Of a DNA stretch of 64,000 nucleotides, positions 16,089 to 25,631 are shown piece by piece. The notes under the pieces are model-generated. The model had not been told where the DNA came from and searched no databases. It saw nothing but the letters and a program-made list of their open reading frames with translations. Source of the stretch: Rothia mucilaginosa (GTDB taxonomy: Bacteria; Actinomycetota; Actinomycetes; Actinomycetales; Micrococcaceae); assembly GCF_001548235.1 (NCBI RefSeq), contig NZ_AP014938.1:1054001-1118000 (forward strand). Reading direction: 5' to 3'. How positions within the stretch are numbered: the first letter of the stretch is position 1; every line of letters starts with the position of its first letter. The translations under genes were made by a program, and so were the position numbers.

Positions 16089-17003
16089 CTAAGCCCCCTG
16101 CTGAGCCGCAATCAGCGTCTCAAAATGCGCCGCCATACGCTCAGCGTTCGGTTCCAGCCCGGTGAAGAGGCGGAACGCATCCACCGCCTGACCCACCGCC
16201 ATGTAGCCACCCGTTAGCACCTCGCATCCGGCGGTACGCGCCGCGCGCACCAGCTGCGTCTGTTGCGGCAGATAGATGACATCCGCAACCCACAGGCCTT
16301 CACGCAACACCCCGGCACTCAGCGCCGACTCGCTCAACGGCATACCCGGATGCACGTGCATGCCCACCGGGGTTGCGTTCACCAAACCCTGAGCTTGTAG
16401 TAGAGCTTCAATCAAGTGCTCGTCGTCGCTCAGCACCTCGACCCGGGTCTGCGGGAAGAGCCCGCCCAGCTGCTCCGCAAGCTCCTGCGCTTTCGCCGCG
16501 TCACGCTCAAAGAGACTCAGACGGCGCACCCCCAGGCGGCACAGGGCGTACGCCGTGGCGCTACCGGCACCGCCAGCACCCAGCTGCACCACGTGCTCCA
16601 GGCGCGCCGGGTTCTCCGCCACCTGCGGCAGGCCGCGCTTCAATCCCGCAATGAACCCGGAGTAGTCCGTGTTGTCGCCGTAGAAGCTGCCGTCCTCGCC
16701 GATCACTACGCAATTGACCGCGCCCAGGGCGCGTGCCGCATCCGAAAGCTCGTGCAGGTGCTCCATGACCGACTGCTTGCACGGGTGCGTGATGTTGAAA
16801 GCGTTGAAGCCGAGCAGTGCCGCCGCATCCAGAAGCGCCGGGGCGGAGGCGCCATCCAGGTTCAGGGCGTCCAGGTCGACGGGGCGGTACAGGTAGCGCA
16901 CCCCGTGCGCGTCCGCCTCTGCCTCGTGCATGGGAGGGGTCAGGGAGGAGGTGATGCCGTCACCAATGAGGCCCACTAGGAAAGATTCAGTACGCAAACT
17001 CAT
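16089..17003 (-). CDS. Quinate/shikimate dehydrogenase (QsuD/AroE family)
   Basis: A 304-residue NAD(P)-dependent dehydrogenase of the shikimate dehydrogenase family. Seen: the substrate-binding N-terminus VGLIGDGITSSLTPPMHEAEA, NITHPCKQ with the catalytic Lys, DNTDYSGF, the Rossmann loop QLGAGGAGSATAYAL, VNATPVGM and the C-terminal AVDAFRLFTGLEPN. The extended N-terminus and these variants are typical of the catabolic quinate/shikimate enzymes of actinobacteria (C. glutamicum QsuD type) rather than biosynthetic AroE. The longer upstream frame (to 17192) reads through promoter-like AT-rich sequence and is not used; ATG 17003 aligns with the family start. It pairs by context with the MHS transporter. 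Confidence 0.88.
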   Translation of the reverse strand: MSLRTESFLVGLIGDGITSSLTPPMHEAEADAHGVRYLYRPVDLDALNLDGASAPALLDAAALLGFNAFNITHPCKQSVMEHLHELSDAARALGAVNCVVIGEDGSFYGDNTDYSGFIAGLKRGLPQVAENPARLEHVVQLGAGGAGSATAYALCRLGVRRLSLFERDAAKAQELAEQLGGLFPQTRVEVLSDDEHLIEALLQAQGLVNATPVGMHVHPGMPLSESALSAGVLREGLWVADVIYLPQQTQLVRAARTAGCEVLTGGYMAVGQAVDAFRLFTGLEPNAERMAAHFETLIAAQQGA

Positions 17004-17237
17004 AGTTTCACTGTACGTGTCCGCCTCGTAAGATGCACCTACTTTCTTGAACCCGTACCAAATGCGCGCTGGAGTTGGGAAGAAGATAAAAATAATTTCT
17101 ACGCCCACAAGAGCGATATGTCTGACAGAAACACCTCGAAGGTATAAGCTTGGTATAAGTGCTCGCGCGCCACGGCGCGCACATGAGACCACACAGACAC
17201 CGTCACAGTGAAGTGATACCGATATTCGGAGGATAGA

Positions 17238-20200
17238 TTGTCAATGACTGACAAGGCTATGGCACACTTCGCTGGCGCCGATGCATGGGTCGAGCAGTAT
17301 TTCCTGAACAGCCCCGAAGATGAGCGTGAAGAGTTCACCCCGGCAGAGTTAGAGGATTTGGCTCGCACCCACCGTGCGCTGGCTCAAATCCGCCTGCCTA
17401 AGACCGCTGTCGTTGCCGCACGCAACGACGAGTACAACACCACCCTATACGTCGCGACCGACGACATGCCGCACATCGTCAGCTCCCTGACCGCATGCCT
17501 TGCCGCACACTTTGGTGGTTTCGTCACCATTCTTCACCCCACCTTCCTCGCTGAACGCGGCCCGGACGGTACCCTTCTGAGCCTGCGTGGCACCGGCATG
17601 CGCGGCAACCTTGCCAGCGGTGATACCGCCACTCTTGGCGTGCCCTCCCTCAAGCTCAGCGAGAACGCCCCGGCGGGTACCACTGTCGCTATTGAAGCCT
17701 GGATTGCGGTTCGCCTGACCCGCTACCTCACTGAGGAAGAGCAGCGCCGCTGCGAGAAGGAAGTTGAACGCGTCCTCGCTGACGTTCGTGCCTGCCACAC
17801 CGACCTGGATGCTATGGTCGCCCGCGTTTTCGACCTGGCGCAGTCCATGTACGACCTGCGCGGCGCAACCCTGGGTCACGGCGAGGAATCCTACGCCGCC
17901 AACCCGCGCGGTGTGGAGCCTGCCTCCCGTGTGGAGGTGGCACAGGACTTCCTGCGCTGGCTGACCCGCGGCAACTTCGTGTTTATGGGTGTTAAGGAGC
18001 GCGTGCTGGATGGCACCTCCGGCGCTATTTCTCTGGTGGACCGCCCCGGTTCGGCGCTCGGTATTCTGCGCACCACGGAGGGTAAGAGCCGCATCCCGCT
18101 CTCAGGCGAGACTCTGGAGCGCGCCCTGTTCCCGCGCCCGCTGTACATCACGAAGGCGAACTCTCGCTCCACCGTCGCACGCAACGACTACCTGGACTAC
18201 ATTGGCGTGCGCCGCTTCGACCTGAACGGCCGCGTGATTGGTGAGTACGTCATTTTGGGTCTGTTCACCCGCCAGGCGTACGCGTTGCCCGCTATTGAGA
18301 CTCCGCTGGTGCGTGAGCGTATCGCGATGGTGCGCCGCCGCCTCGGCTACCACCCCGGTTCTTACTCTGACAAGGCGCTTCTGGGTGCCTTGGAGGATTA
18401 CCCCCGCCTGGAACTGCTGCACGCTTCCGCTAATGATTTGACCGAAACTTTTGGCGGCATCATGGGCCTGGAGGAGCGCCGCAAGACCCGCCTGTTCCTG
18501 CGCGCTGACATGTTCAACCGGTTTATTTCCGCCGTGGTGTACCTGCCTCGGGACCGCTACAACACGAACGTGTGTGCGCGAATCCAGCGGGTGTTCCAAC
18601 AGGAATTTGATCTTAGTGCCATCGACCATGAGGTGTACCTGTCCTCCTCATCGTTGGCGCGCCTATTTTTCCGCATTCGACTCACCAACCCCAACGATGT
18701 GCCGAAGACGGATCATCAAGCTCTCGAAAAGCGACTGCAAGAAGCCGCCCGCTCCTGGGTGGAAGCAACCGCAGCTGCTATTGAGGCATGGAAACCCGGA
18801 GCGGAAGGCCGCCGACTCGCATCAGCCTGGGCAGATGCGACGAGCGCAGCCTACCGAGCCGATTACACAGTAGAACAAGCAATCGAGGATATCGTGATTC
18901 TTGAATCTCTCTCGGGCCAGAAGCCCGCCGCAATCAAGGTTGAAGCCGGCGAAGCCAACACCACCCGACTGAAGACCTACCTGTCCGCACCTCACACCCT
19001 CACCGAGCTTCTGCCGGTTATGCAGAATATGGGCCTGGTCGTTGTTGATCAGAAGCCCTACGAGTTCAAGCCTGAGGACGGCGAAGACTACGGCTACCTC
19101 TACGACTTTGGGGTCCAGTTCCCCGAGGGCGTGGACGCAAACGCTGTGGCTTCCCTGTACGAGGATGCCCTGAACGCCTACCTGCTCGGTGAGCGCGAGT
19201 CCGATACCCTGGACCGCCTGATCCTGGCTGAGGGCCTGACCTGGCAGGAAGTACGTCTGTTCCGTGCTCTGAACCACTACCTAATTCAGCTGGGCCTGGG
19301 CTACACTCCATCCTTCATGTCGAACACCCTGCTCGCTAACCCGGCCATCACCAAGCACCTGGTCGAGTTCTTCGAGGTCAGCTTCGACCCGAACAACGGT
19401 CTCAACGATGAGCAGCGCAACGCACGCCGTGAGGAAATCGAAGCAGCCCTGGTTGAGGAACTGAACCAGATCCCCACCCTGGACGCTGACCGCTACCTGC
19501 GCTCCCTCGGCAAGGTTATCCGCGCAATCCTGCGCACCAACGCATACCTGGCTGACCGCCCCGCACTCGCATTCAAGGTGGCACCGCAGGAGATCGACTT
19601 CGCACCCCTGCCCCGCCCCAAGTTCGAGATTTTCGTCTACTCCCCGCGCGTTGAGGGTGTTCACCTGCGCTTCGGTAGCGTCGCACGTGGTGGCCTGCGC
19701 TGGTCGGACCGCCGTGACGACTTCCGCACCGAGGTTCTGGGCCTGGTCAAGGCACAGATGGTGAAGAACGCCGTCATTATCCCCACCGGCGCGAAGGGTG
19801 GCTTCTACCCCAAGCAGCTGCCCGACCCCGCAGTGGATCGCGACGCATGGATCACCGAGGGCCGCGAGTCCTACAAGGTCTTCATCGGCTCCCTGCTGGA
19901 CGTCACCGACAACCTCGCAGTTGGCAATGACGGCTCCGAGACCGTTGTCCGCCCCGAGGGTGTTGTGGCACGCGACGCTGACGACTACTACCTGGTGGTT
20001 GCAGCGGATAAGGGCACCGCGGCATTCTCCGACACCGCAAACGCAATCAGCCTGGAGCGCGGCTTCTGGCTGGGCGACGCCTTCGCATCCGGCGGCTCCG
20101 TCGGCTACGACCACAAGGCAATGGGCATCACCGCACGCGGTGCATGGGAGTCCGTCAAGCGTCACTTCGCTGAGCTCGGCCACGACGCTCAGACTGAAGA

Positions 20201-22133
20201 GTTCACCGCAGTCGGCATCGGCGACATGTCCGGTGACGTGTTCGGTAACGGTCTGCTCCGCTCCAAGGCAACCCGCCTGGTCGCAGCATTCGACCACCGC
20301 GACATCTTCCTGGACCCGAACCCCAACGCGGCTGTCTCCTTCGACGAGCGTCAGCGCCTGTACGACCTGCCCCGTTCCTCCTGGCAGGACTACAACCGCG
20401 ACCTGATTTCCGCAGGTGGTGGCGTGTACTCTCGCGGCCTGAAGTCCATTGAGATCACCCCCGAGGTGCGCGAGGTTCTGGGCCTGGACGAGTCCGTCAC
20501 CGAGCTGGCACCGACCGAGCTGATTTCTGCCATCCTCAAGGCACCGGTCGACCTGATTTACAACGGTGGTATCGGTACCTACGTGAAGGCTTCCACCGAG
20601 ACCAACGCACAGGTGGGCGACAAGGCTAACGATGCACTGCGTGTCAACGGCAAGGACCTGCGCGCCAAGATCGTTGGCGAGGGTGGTAACCTCGGCTTCA
20701 CCCAGCTGGGTCGTATTGAGGCTGCGCGCAACGGCGTCATCCTCAACACCGACGCAATCGACAACTCCGCAGGTGTGGAAACCAGTGACCGCGAGGTCAA
20801 CATCAAGATTCTGGTGGACCGCCTCGTGGCACACGGCGAACTGCCCGTTGAAGAGCGTGCTTCCTTCATCGAGTCCCTGCAGGACGAGGTGGGCGGCAAG
20901 GTGCTCGGCACCAACGTCGAGCAGAACGTTCTGCTGCAGGGCGAGTTCCACGGTTCCTTCCTGGGCACCAACCTGTACAAGCGCCTCATGCACGACCTGG
21001 AGGAGCACGCCGGCCTGAACCGCGCCGTCGAGTTCCTGCCCACCGACGAGGAGCTGGATATTCGCCTGGAGACCACCGGCGACCGTCTGACCCGCCCCGA
21101 GCTGTCCGTCCTGGCTGCGTACGTGAAGATTTACCTCACCCACGCACTGGAGCAGACCGACTTCGCGGACGACCCCTACCTGGAAGGCGTTCTGCGCAGC
21201 TACTTCCCGGCAGCACTGGTCGAGCGCTTCGGTCAGCACCTGGATTCGCACCCGCTGCGTAAGGAAATCATCTGCACCCGCGTCGCTAACGAGCTGGTCA
21301 ACATCGGCGGTATCACCTTCGCATACCGCGTGATGGAGGAGTTCAACGTCGGTATCGATTCCGTCGCACGCGCCTTCATCGTCGCTCGCGAACTCTTCGA
21401 GCTGGGCACCGCAGCTAAGCTGCACCGCGAACTGCCCCCGAAGACCCCGCTGGATGCATGGTTCACCGTCCTGCGTGACAACCAGCGCGTTCTGGATCGT
21501 GCAGTCCGCTGGTTCATCACCGAGCGTGGGGTAGTTGCAGGCACCAGCATCTCCGAGCTGCTGGAGACCTTCGGCCCCGTCGTCGAGATGCGCCACAACC
21601 TGCCCGAGTACCTCTCCGGTACTTCCCGCGAGCGTGTTCGTGCAAAGCGTGACGCAGGCGAGGCATGGGGTCTGCCCGAGGAACTCATCGTCATCTGGAT
21701 TCGCGGCTTCGAGGGCTACGCCCTGCTGGACGTCATCCGTTCGGCACGCGACCACGACTTCGAGGCAACCTCGCTGGCACCGGTCTACTTCGCAACCTAC
21801 GACCGCTTCAAGGTGGACGAGCTGCTCGGCCTCATCTCCGAGCTTCCCCGTAGTGACCGCTGGGAGATCCTGGCACGTCAGGCACTGCGCGGCAGCCTCT
21901 ACGAGACCGCTGCAGAGTTGGCACTGTCCGTGGCTGAAGGCGCGAAGGGTGACTTCTCCACTGTTGACGGCGCCCAGAAGGCACTGGCTGAGTGGATTGA
22001 GAGCCACCCGACCCGCGTGGGCAACATTGACCGCATCCTGAAGGAGATTCGCGAAGCTGCTCCGGACGTCACCGGTCACCCGCGCCTGGCTGTGGTGTCT
22101 GTGGCACTGCGTACTCTCTCGAGCGCATCCTAA
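17238..22133 (+). CDS. gdh: NAD-dependent glutamate dehydrogenase, large (L_180) type
   Basis: A 1,631-residue enzyme, the size of the L_180 class found in actinobacteria and proteobacteria. It oxidises glutamate to 2-oxoglutarate and ammonium with NAD+ in the cytosol. The catalytic domain lies around residues ~800-1,150: RFGSVARGGLRWSDRRDDFR, LVKAQMVKNAVIIPTGAKGGF with the catalytic Lys, and GIGDMSGDVFGNGLL for the dinucleotide-binding part. The ~750-residue N-terminal region contains ACT-like segments (for example YVATDDMPHIVSSLTACLA), which in this class sense amino acids; the C-terminus is helical. The start is either TTG 17238 (GGAGG five bases upstream) or ATG 17244; the spacing favours TTG. 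The gene is monocistronic with its own terminator. Confidence 0.95.
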   Translation: MSMTDKAMAHFAGADAWVEQYFLNSPEDEREEFTPAELEDLARTHRALAQIRLPKTAVVAARNDEYNTTLYVATDDMPHIVSSLTACLAAHFGGFVTILHPTFLAERGPDGTLLSLRGTGMRGNLASGDTATLGVPSLKLSENAPAGTTVAIEAWIAVRLTRYLTEEEQRRCEKEVERVLADVRACHTDLDAMVARVFDLAQSMYDLRGATLGHGEESYAANPRGVEPASRVEVAQDFLRWLTRGNFVFMGVKERVLDGTSGAISLVDRPGSALGILRTTEGKSRIPLSGETLERALFPRPLYITKANSRSTVARNDYLDYIGVRRFDLNGRVIGEYVILGLFTRQAYALPAIETPLVRERIAMVRRRLGYHPGSYSDKALLGALEDYPRLELLHASANDLTETFGGIMGLEERRKTRLFLRADMFNRFISAVVYLPRDRYNTNVCARIQRVFQQEFDLSAIDHEVYLSSSSLARLFFRIRLTNPNDVPKTDHQALEKRLQEAARSWVEATAAAIEAWKPGAEGRRLASAWADATSAAYRADYTVEQAIEDIVILESLSGQKPAAIKVEAGEANTTRLKTYLSAPHTLTELLPVMQNMGLVVVDQKPYEFKPEDGEDYGYLYDFGVQFPEGVDANAVASLYEDALNAYLLGERESDTLDRLILAEGLTWQEVRLFRALNHYLIQLGLGYTPSFMSNTLLANPAITKHLVEFFEVSFDPNNGLNDEQRNARREEIEAALVEELNQIPTLDADRYLRSLGKVIRAILRTNAYLADRPALAFKVAPQEIDFAPLPRPKFEIFVYSPRVEGVHLRFGSVARGGLRWSDRRDDFRTEVLGLVKAQMVKNAVIIPTGAKGGFYPKQLPDPAVDRDAWITEGRESYKVFIGSLLDVTDNLAVGNDGSETVVRPEGVVARDADDYYLVVAADKGTAAFSDTANAISLERGFWLGDAFASGGSVGYDHKAMGITARGAWESVKRHFAELGHDAQTEEFTAVGIGDMSGDVFGNGLLRSKATRLVAAFDHRDIFLDPNPNAAVSFDERQRLYDLPRSSWQDYNRDLISAGGGVYSRGLKSIEITPEVREVLGLDESVTELAPTELISAILKAPVDLIYNGGIGTYVKASTETNAQVGDKANDALRVNGKDLRAKIVGEGGNLGFTQLGRIEAARNGVILNTDAIDNSAGVETSDREVNIKILVDRLVAHGELPVEERASFIESLQDEVGGKVLGTNVEQNVLLQGEFHGSFLGTNLYKRLMHDLEEHAGLNRAVEFLPTDEELDIRLETTGDRLTRPELSVLAAYVKIYLTHALEQTDFADDPYLEGVLRSYFPAALVERFGQHLDSHPLRKEIICTRVANELVNIGGITFAYRVMEEFNVGIDSVARAFIVARELFELGTAAKLHRELPPKTPLDAWFTVLRDNQRVLDRAVRWFITERGVVAGTSISELLETFGPVVEMRHNLPEYLSGTSRERVRAKRDAGEAWGLPEELIVIWIRGFEGYALLDVIRSARDHDFEATSLAPVYFATYDRFKVDELLGLISELPRSDRWEILARQALRGSLYETAAELALSVAEGAKGDFSTVDGAQKALAEWIESHPTRVGNIDRILKEIREAAPDVTGHPRLAVVSVALRTLSSAS

Positions 22134-22164
22134 TCAGCTAAGACCCTTGCGGGTCGCTGTATAA

Positions 22165-22207
22165 AGCATCCCGGTTCTCTCCAATCGGAGGGGCCGGGAT
22201 GCTTTTG
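22165..22207 (+). terminator. Intrinsic terminator of glutamate dehydrogenase
   Basis: AGCATCCCGG (22165-22174) pairs with CCGGGATGCT (22194-22203) and is followed by TTTT. Confidence 0.9.
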
Positions 22208-22526
22208 CACAGGGGGAGTTTGTACAGGGGGAGGGATATCGCAAAATCTATGCAGAAACCTCTGACAAGGAACGATACGTTTTTACACTAAATGCAGTGT
22301 AGAAATGTGTCCTAAATCCCTTCAAATATCAAGTAGAGGGTTAAGGAAACCAAAGGTTTTAGTTGATATATGCCGTATATTGATTCACGGCGGCATCAGC
22401 GCAAGCCATGGGGACCCGGCACTTCTCGGCATGACGAATCCCCACTCTGCGGCACGTGAGGCGGTGCTACCAACCAAAAACACACTGCCCCTAATCTTTA
22501 CGATTATCGACTGAAAGTCTGCAAGA
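22208..22526 (+). promoter_or_regulatory. Structured leader region upstream of the Pel-like locus
   Basis: No gene is supported here. A TACACT/AGTGTA dyad sits at 22284-22301. From 22383 to 22470 the sequence is GC-rich and can fold: TGGGGA (22409-22414) pairs with TCCCCA (22439-22444) around an inner CCG/CGG hairpin, followed by a GCAC/GTGC hairpin (22453-22467). The downstream gene starts with TTG and no clear ribosome site. This could be an mRNA leader with a control element, or an interspersed palindromic repeat. I could not match it to a known riboswitch consensus. Confidence 0.4.
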
Positions 22527-23882
22527 TTGTCTACCAACCACGGTACTGAGGAAAAAAGCAACAGCGTATGGCGCCTCCTCATTAACTTTCTGCTTTACGT
22601 CTCTCCGGTCGCACTGCTGACCACCGTCTTCCCCATCGTCACCCCGACCATTAACCGGTACAACCTCGATGGTGTCCCCCTGATCCAGGTGATCCTGGCA
22701 GCGTCCATTACCGTTCCTTGGCTCAGCCAGGCGGCCTGCCTGCCCCTGTACCGTGCTATCCAGATGGAGCACAAGAAGATTGCGGACGCCCGCGAAGGCC
22801 TGCGCATTCACGCTGAAACCCTTGAGCACCAGCTCAAGCGCGCCGAAGCGCGAGCCGTACGCGCACGCATGTCCGAACCGCAGTTCCAGGACATTACCGA
22901 CCTGACCGCGTTCACCCGCAACTGGCTTTACCTCTTCTTCATGACCATGCCGCTGGTACTGATCTTTGCCGTACCGGTCGCCCTCGTCCTGCACTGGACC
23001 CCGACTGCATTCGGCGCGTTCTTCGTCCTGGGCGTTCTCAACATCGCGTTCGCGCAGCTGCTGGTCATCCCGAACCTTGCGAAGAACCGCATCATCTGGT
23101 TCATCGCGTGGCTTGGTTACACTCTTGCCCTGTACTTCTTCCCGAAGGAATGGTTCCTGCCGCCGCTGGTTGGTTCGCTCATCCTGCTGGTGAGCCTCGG
23201 CAAGGACCTGGTGCACCTGCTGCACTTCGCGCGCATCCCGCTCAAGGACATTGCGCTCGACGCCCTGCGCGGCTTCTTCACCGGCTCCATCATCTGGGCC
23301 GATAAGTACATGCTCTTCCTGGTCACCGGCGGCGAAATCAACGTCGTGGCGATCTACCTGAGCCTAATCCCCTGCGTTATCGCCTACAACTACTTCTTCG
23401 TGGTGGAGGCAGACCGCGTCAACGCAAGCATCCAGCACCTGTGGACCATCTTCGACCGCCTGCCCTACAAGGGTGTTCAGGAGGAGTCTTCCAAGGCTCT
23501 GGGTGCTTCTAACCGCGCGATCCGCAACTCCCTGCTGATTTACATCGCCAGCGCCATTGTCACTGGCATCCTGATGTACATCTTCCTGCCGCAGTCCTAC
23601 CCGCTGGCGCTCTCCGGTCTGGTCGTCGCGTTCCTCTTCGTTGCAGTGGCACTGCTGATCTACCAGATCGAGTACATGACCATGTACGTCACCGTGCAGC
23701 TGCTCTCCGCGGCGCACCTGGTGCTGCTCTTCATCTCCTTCATGATTCTGCCCAACGAGACCGGCTATCTGCCCATCATCGTGGGCGAGGCAGTGCTCAC
23801 CTTCGCGTGCTACCGCGTCTACCGTCAGGCGTGGGCAACACCTGAGTACTCCCTCTTCTGGCGTCGAGCCCTCGCCTGGTAA
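22527..23882 (+). CDS. pelG: PelG-like exopolysaccharide transport membrane protein
   Basis: A 451-residue polytopic protein with about twelve hydrophobic helices and one basic, coiled-coil-like cytoplasmic loop (HKKIADAREGLRIHAETLEH, residues ~75-110). P. aeruginosa PelG, a MOP-superfamily protein that works with PelF in Pel export, is about 456 residues with the same layout. The motif ADKYMLFLVTG near residue 255 and the gene directly behind it (PelF-like) support the call; taken alone it would only be a multi-TM protein. TTG 22527 is forced because an in-frame TGA lies at 22512-22514. There is no good ribosome-binding site. It is separated from PelF by 33 bases. Confidence 0.72.
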   Translation: MSTNHGTEEKSNSVWRLLINFLLYVSPVALLTTVFPIVTPTINRYNLDGVPLIQVILAASITVPWLSQAACLPLYRAIQMEHKKIADAREGLRIHAETLEHQLKRAEARAVRARMSEPQFQDITDLTAFTRNWLYLFFMTMPLVLIFAVPVALVLHWTPTAFGAFFVLGVLNIAFAQLLVIPNLAKNRIIWFIAWLGYTLALYFFPKEWFLPPLVGSLILLVSLGKDLVHLLHFARIPLKDIALDALRGFFTGSIIWADKYMLFLVTGGEINVVAIYLSLIPCVIAYNYFFVVEADRVNASIQHLWTIFDRLPYKGVQEESSKALGASNRAIRNSLLIYIASAIVTGILMYIFLPQSYPLALSGLVVAFLFVAVALLIYQIEYMTMYVTVQLLSAAHLVLLFISFMILPNETGYLPIIVGEAVLTFACYRVYRQAWATPEYSLFWRRALAW

Positions 23883-23915
23883 GAACCGCACGGTCCGCGA
23901 AAGATACATACGACA

Positions 23916-25631
23916 ATGACTGAACAGATGTACCGAAACCACTACGCGCCGCTGCAGCTTCTGGCTCCCGGCCCCCACTACAGCGACCCCGAATACCCGG
24001 ACGTTGACGTCGCCATCATCATGGAATCCACCTACCCCTACCTCAAGGGTGGTGTGTCTGCGGTGGTGCACGATATCGTCTGCGAAAACCCGGATCTGAC
24101 CTACGGCATTATTCACATCGCCTGGGATAAGAACTCCCCCCACGAAGACCTCTACGGCATGCCCGAGAACGTCAAGTGGGTCAAGGTGCTGTACCTGAGC
24201 CTGGATGTCAACCGTGACGCCTTCGCGGAAGCCTGCGACCCCTCCGCACTGCGCATGAGCTTTGCGGAGCGTCAGGCACTCACCCAGCGCCTCATGGACG
24301 GCTTCAGCGCCCTCATCGCCGGCGACGTGAACCCCCTCTGGAAGCTCTACGACGAAGGCATCAACCCCGCAACCCGCAGCTACAACCTCTTCGGCCTCTT
24401 CGGAACCCGCGAGTTCATGCAGGCGATTGCGGGCCTGGGTTTCTTCTCTGAGGTGCCCTTCGGTGAGCTCTTCTGGAAGGTGCGCGATTTCGTCTCCATC
24501 CTCTTTGCGCTCCTGCACGAGCGGATGCCGCACGCCCGCGTCTACCACGCCCACACCACCGGCTACGCGTCGCTCATCGCCGCCGCAGCCGCACGTGACC
24601 ACGGCACCAGCTTCCTGCTGACCGAGCACAACCTCTACATTCGCGACACCGTGAACACCAAGCTCGAACGCAACATGGCGAAGCCCGTCACCACCGACTA
24701 CGCCTTCCTCAACGAGGAGCGTGAGCACCCCGGCCTGGGCCCGGTCACCCTCGACGAGCGTGCCTGGTGTGTCTGGTTCGTTGAAATGGGACGCTTCTGC
24801 TACCCCAGTGCAGACATGGCAACCTACCTGTACCCCAAGGCGCTGGAAGAGGCGCGCGGTATTGGTGCGCCCATCGACCAGATGAACGAGGGCGAGAAGG
24901 ACCGCGCAATCATCCTGCCCAACGGTATGCTCATCGAGTCCGTGGCGGAAGCCTACTACGCCCGCCAGGCGGCGCGTGCGCGCATCCTCGCTGAGGGCCG
25001 CGGCCACGTGTGGCGCTTCGTGTTCATCGCCCGTGTGGTGCCCATTAAGGGCCTGACCGACCTGATTCGCTCCCTCGCGGTGCTGCGCGATCAGGGCCTG
25101 GTGAACTTCCACCTGGACGTGCTCGGCCCCAAGGACCACCTGCCCGAGTACTACGAGCTGTGCCTGCGCACCATCGAAGAGCTCAACATGGGCGAGTACA
25201 TCACCTTCCACGGCACCGTGAACGTGCGTGCGATGCTCGACCGCTTCGACCTGCTGCTCATGCCCAGCTACAATGAGGGTCAGCCGATCGTGGCGCTCGA
25301 GGCGATGGCTGCGTCCATCCCGCTGGTCAGCACCGACGTGGGCGGTATGTCCCAGCTCATCGATGATGTGCTGGTCGCCCCCGACGGCCACGAAATCGGT
25401 AACTGCGGTATCTTGACCATCCCCGGCGATATTCACGGCTTCGCGGCGGCGCTGCGCACCCTCATGGAGGAGCCCAGCATCTACGAACGCTACTGTGTGA
25501 ACGCTTACGACCGTATCGTCAGCTTCTTCCAGCTGAAACTGGTCATGGACCGCTACAACACGATCTACCGCGAGCTGGGCAAGCTGCCCCCTCGCGCCCC
25601 CGAATTCGACCCGGAGTACGATGGCGAATAA
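23916..25631 (+). CDS. pelF: PelF-like GT4 glycosyltransferase
   Basis: A 571-residue GT-B enzyme of family GT4. Near the N-terminus, DVAIIMESTYPYLKGGVSAV is the PelF hallmark (E-x-TYPY-x-x-GGVS). TEHNLYIRDTVN near residue 240 corresponds to the conserved TEHGIYxRE segment. The donor site is intact: RVVPIKGLTDLIRS and the E-x7-E-type motif in PSYNEGQPIVALEAMA. PelF polymerises the Pel backbone (GalNAc/GlcNAc-rich) from UDP-sugars in the cytosol, next to PelG. This protein is about 60 residues longer than P. aeruginosa PelF; the extra length includes an insert around residues 245-320. Its stop overlaps the next gene by 11 bases. Confidence 0.85.
   Translation: MTEQMYRNHYAPLQLLAPGPHYSDPEYPDVDVAIIMESTYPYLKGGVSAVVHDIVCENPDLTYGIIHIAWDKNSPHEDLYGMPENVKWVKVLYLSLDVNRDAFAEACDPSALRMSFAERQALTQRLMDGFSALIAGDVNPLWKLYDEGINPATRSYNLFGLFGTREFMQAIAGLGFFSEVPFGELFWKVRDFVSILFALLHERMPHARVYHAHTTGYASLIAAAAARDHGTSFLLTEHNLYIRDTVNTKLERNMAKPVTTDYAFLNEEREHPGLGPVTLDERAWCVWFVEMGRFCYPSADMATYLYPKALEEARGIGAPIDQMNEGEKDRAIILPNGMLIESVAEAYYARQAARARILAEGRGHVWRFVFIARVVPIKGLTDLIRSLAVLRDQGLVNFHLDVLGPKDHLPEYYELCLRTIEELNMGEYITFHGTVNVRAMLDRFDLLLMPSYNEGQPIVALEAMAASIPLVSTDVGGMSQLIDDVLVAPDGHEIGNCGILTIPGDIHGFAAALRTLMEEPSIYERYCVNAYDRIVSFFQLKLVMDRYNTIYRELGKLPPRAPEFDPEYDGE

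Noticed and set aside
19281-22079. 932-codon minus-strand frame opposite glutamate dehydrogenase
   Set aside because: Product is repetitive Val/Leu/Gln/Asp with no domain; shadow frame of a strongly biased gene.
22305-22514. Small frame (69 codons) in the Pel-like leader
   Set aside because: No ribosome site and no conserved pattern; overlaps the predicted RNA structure.
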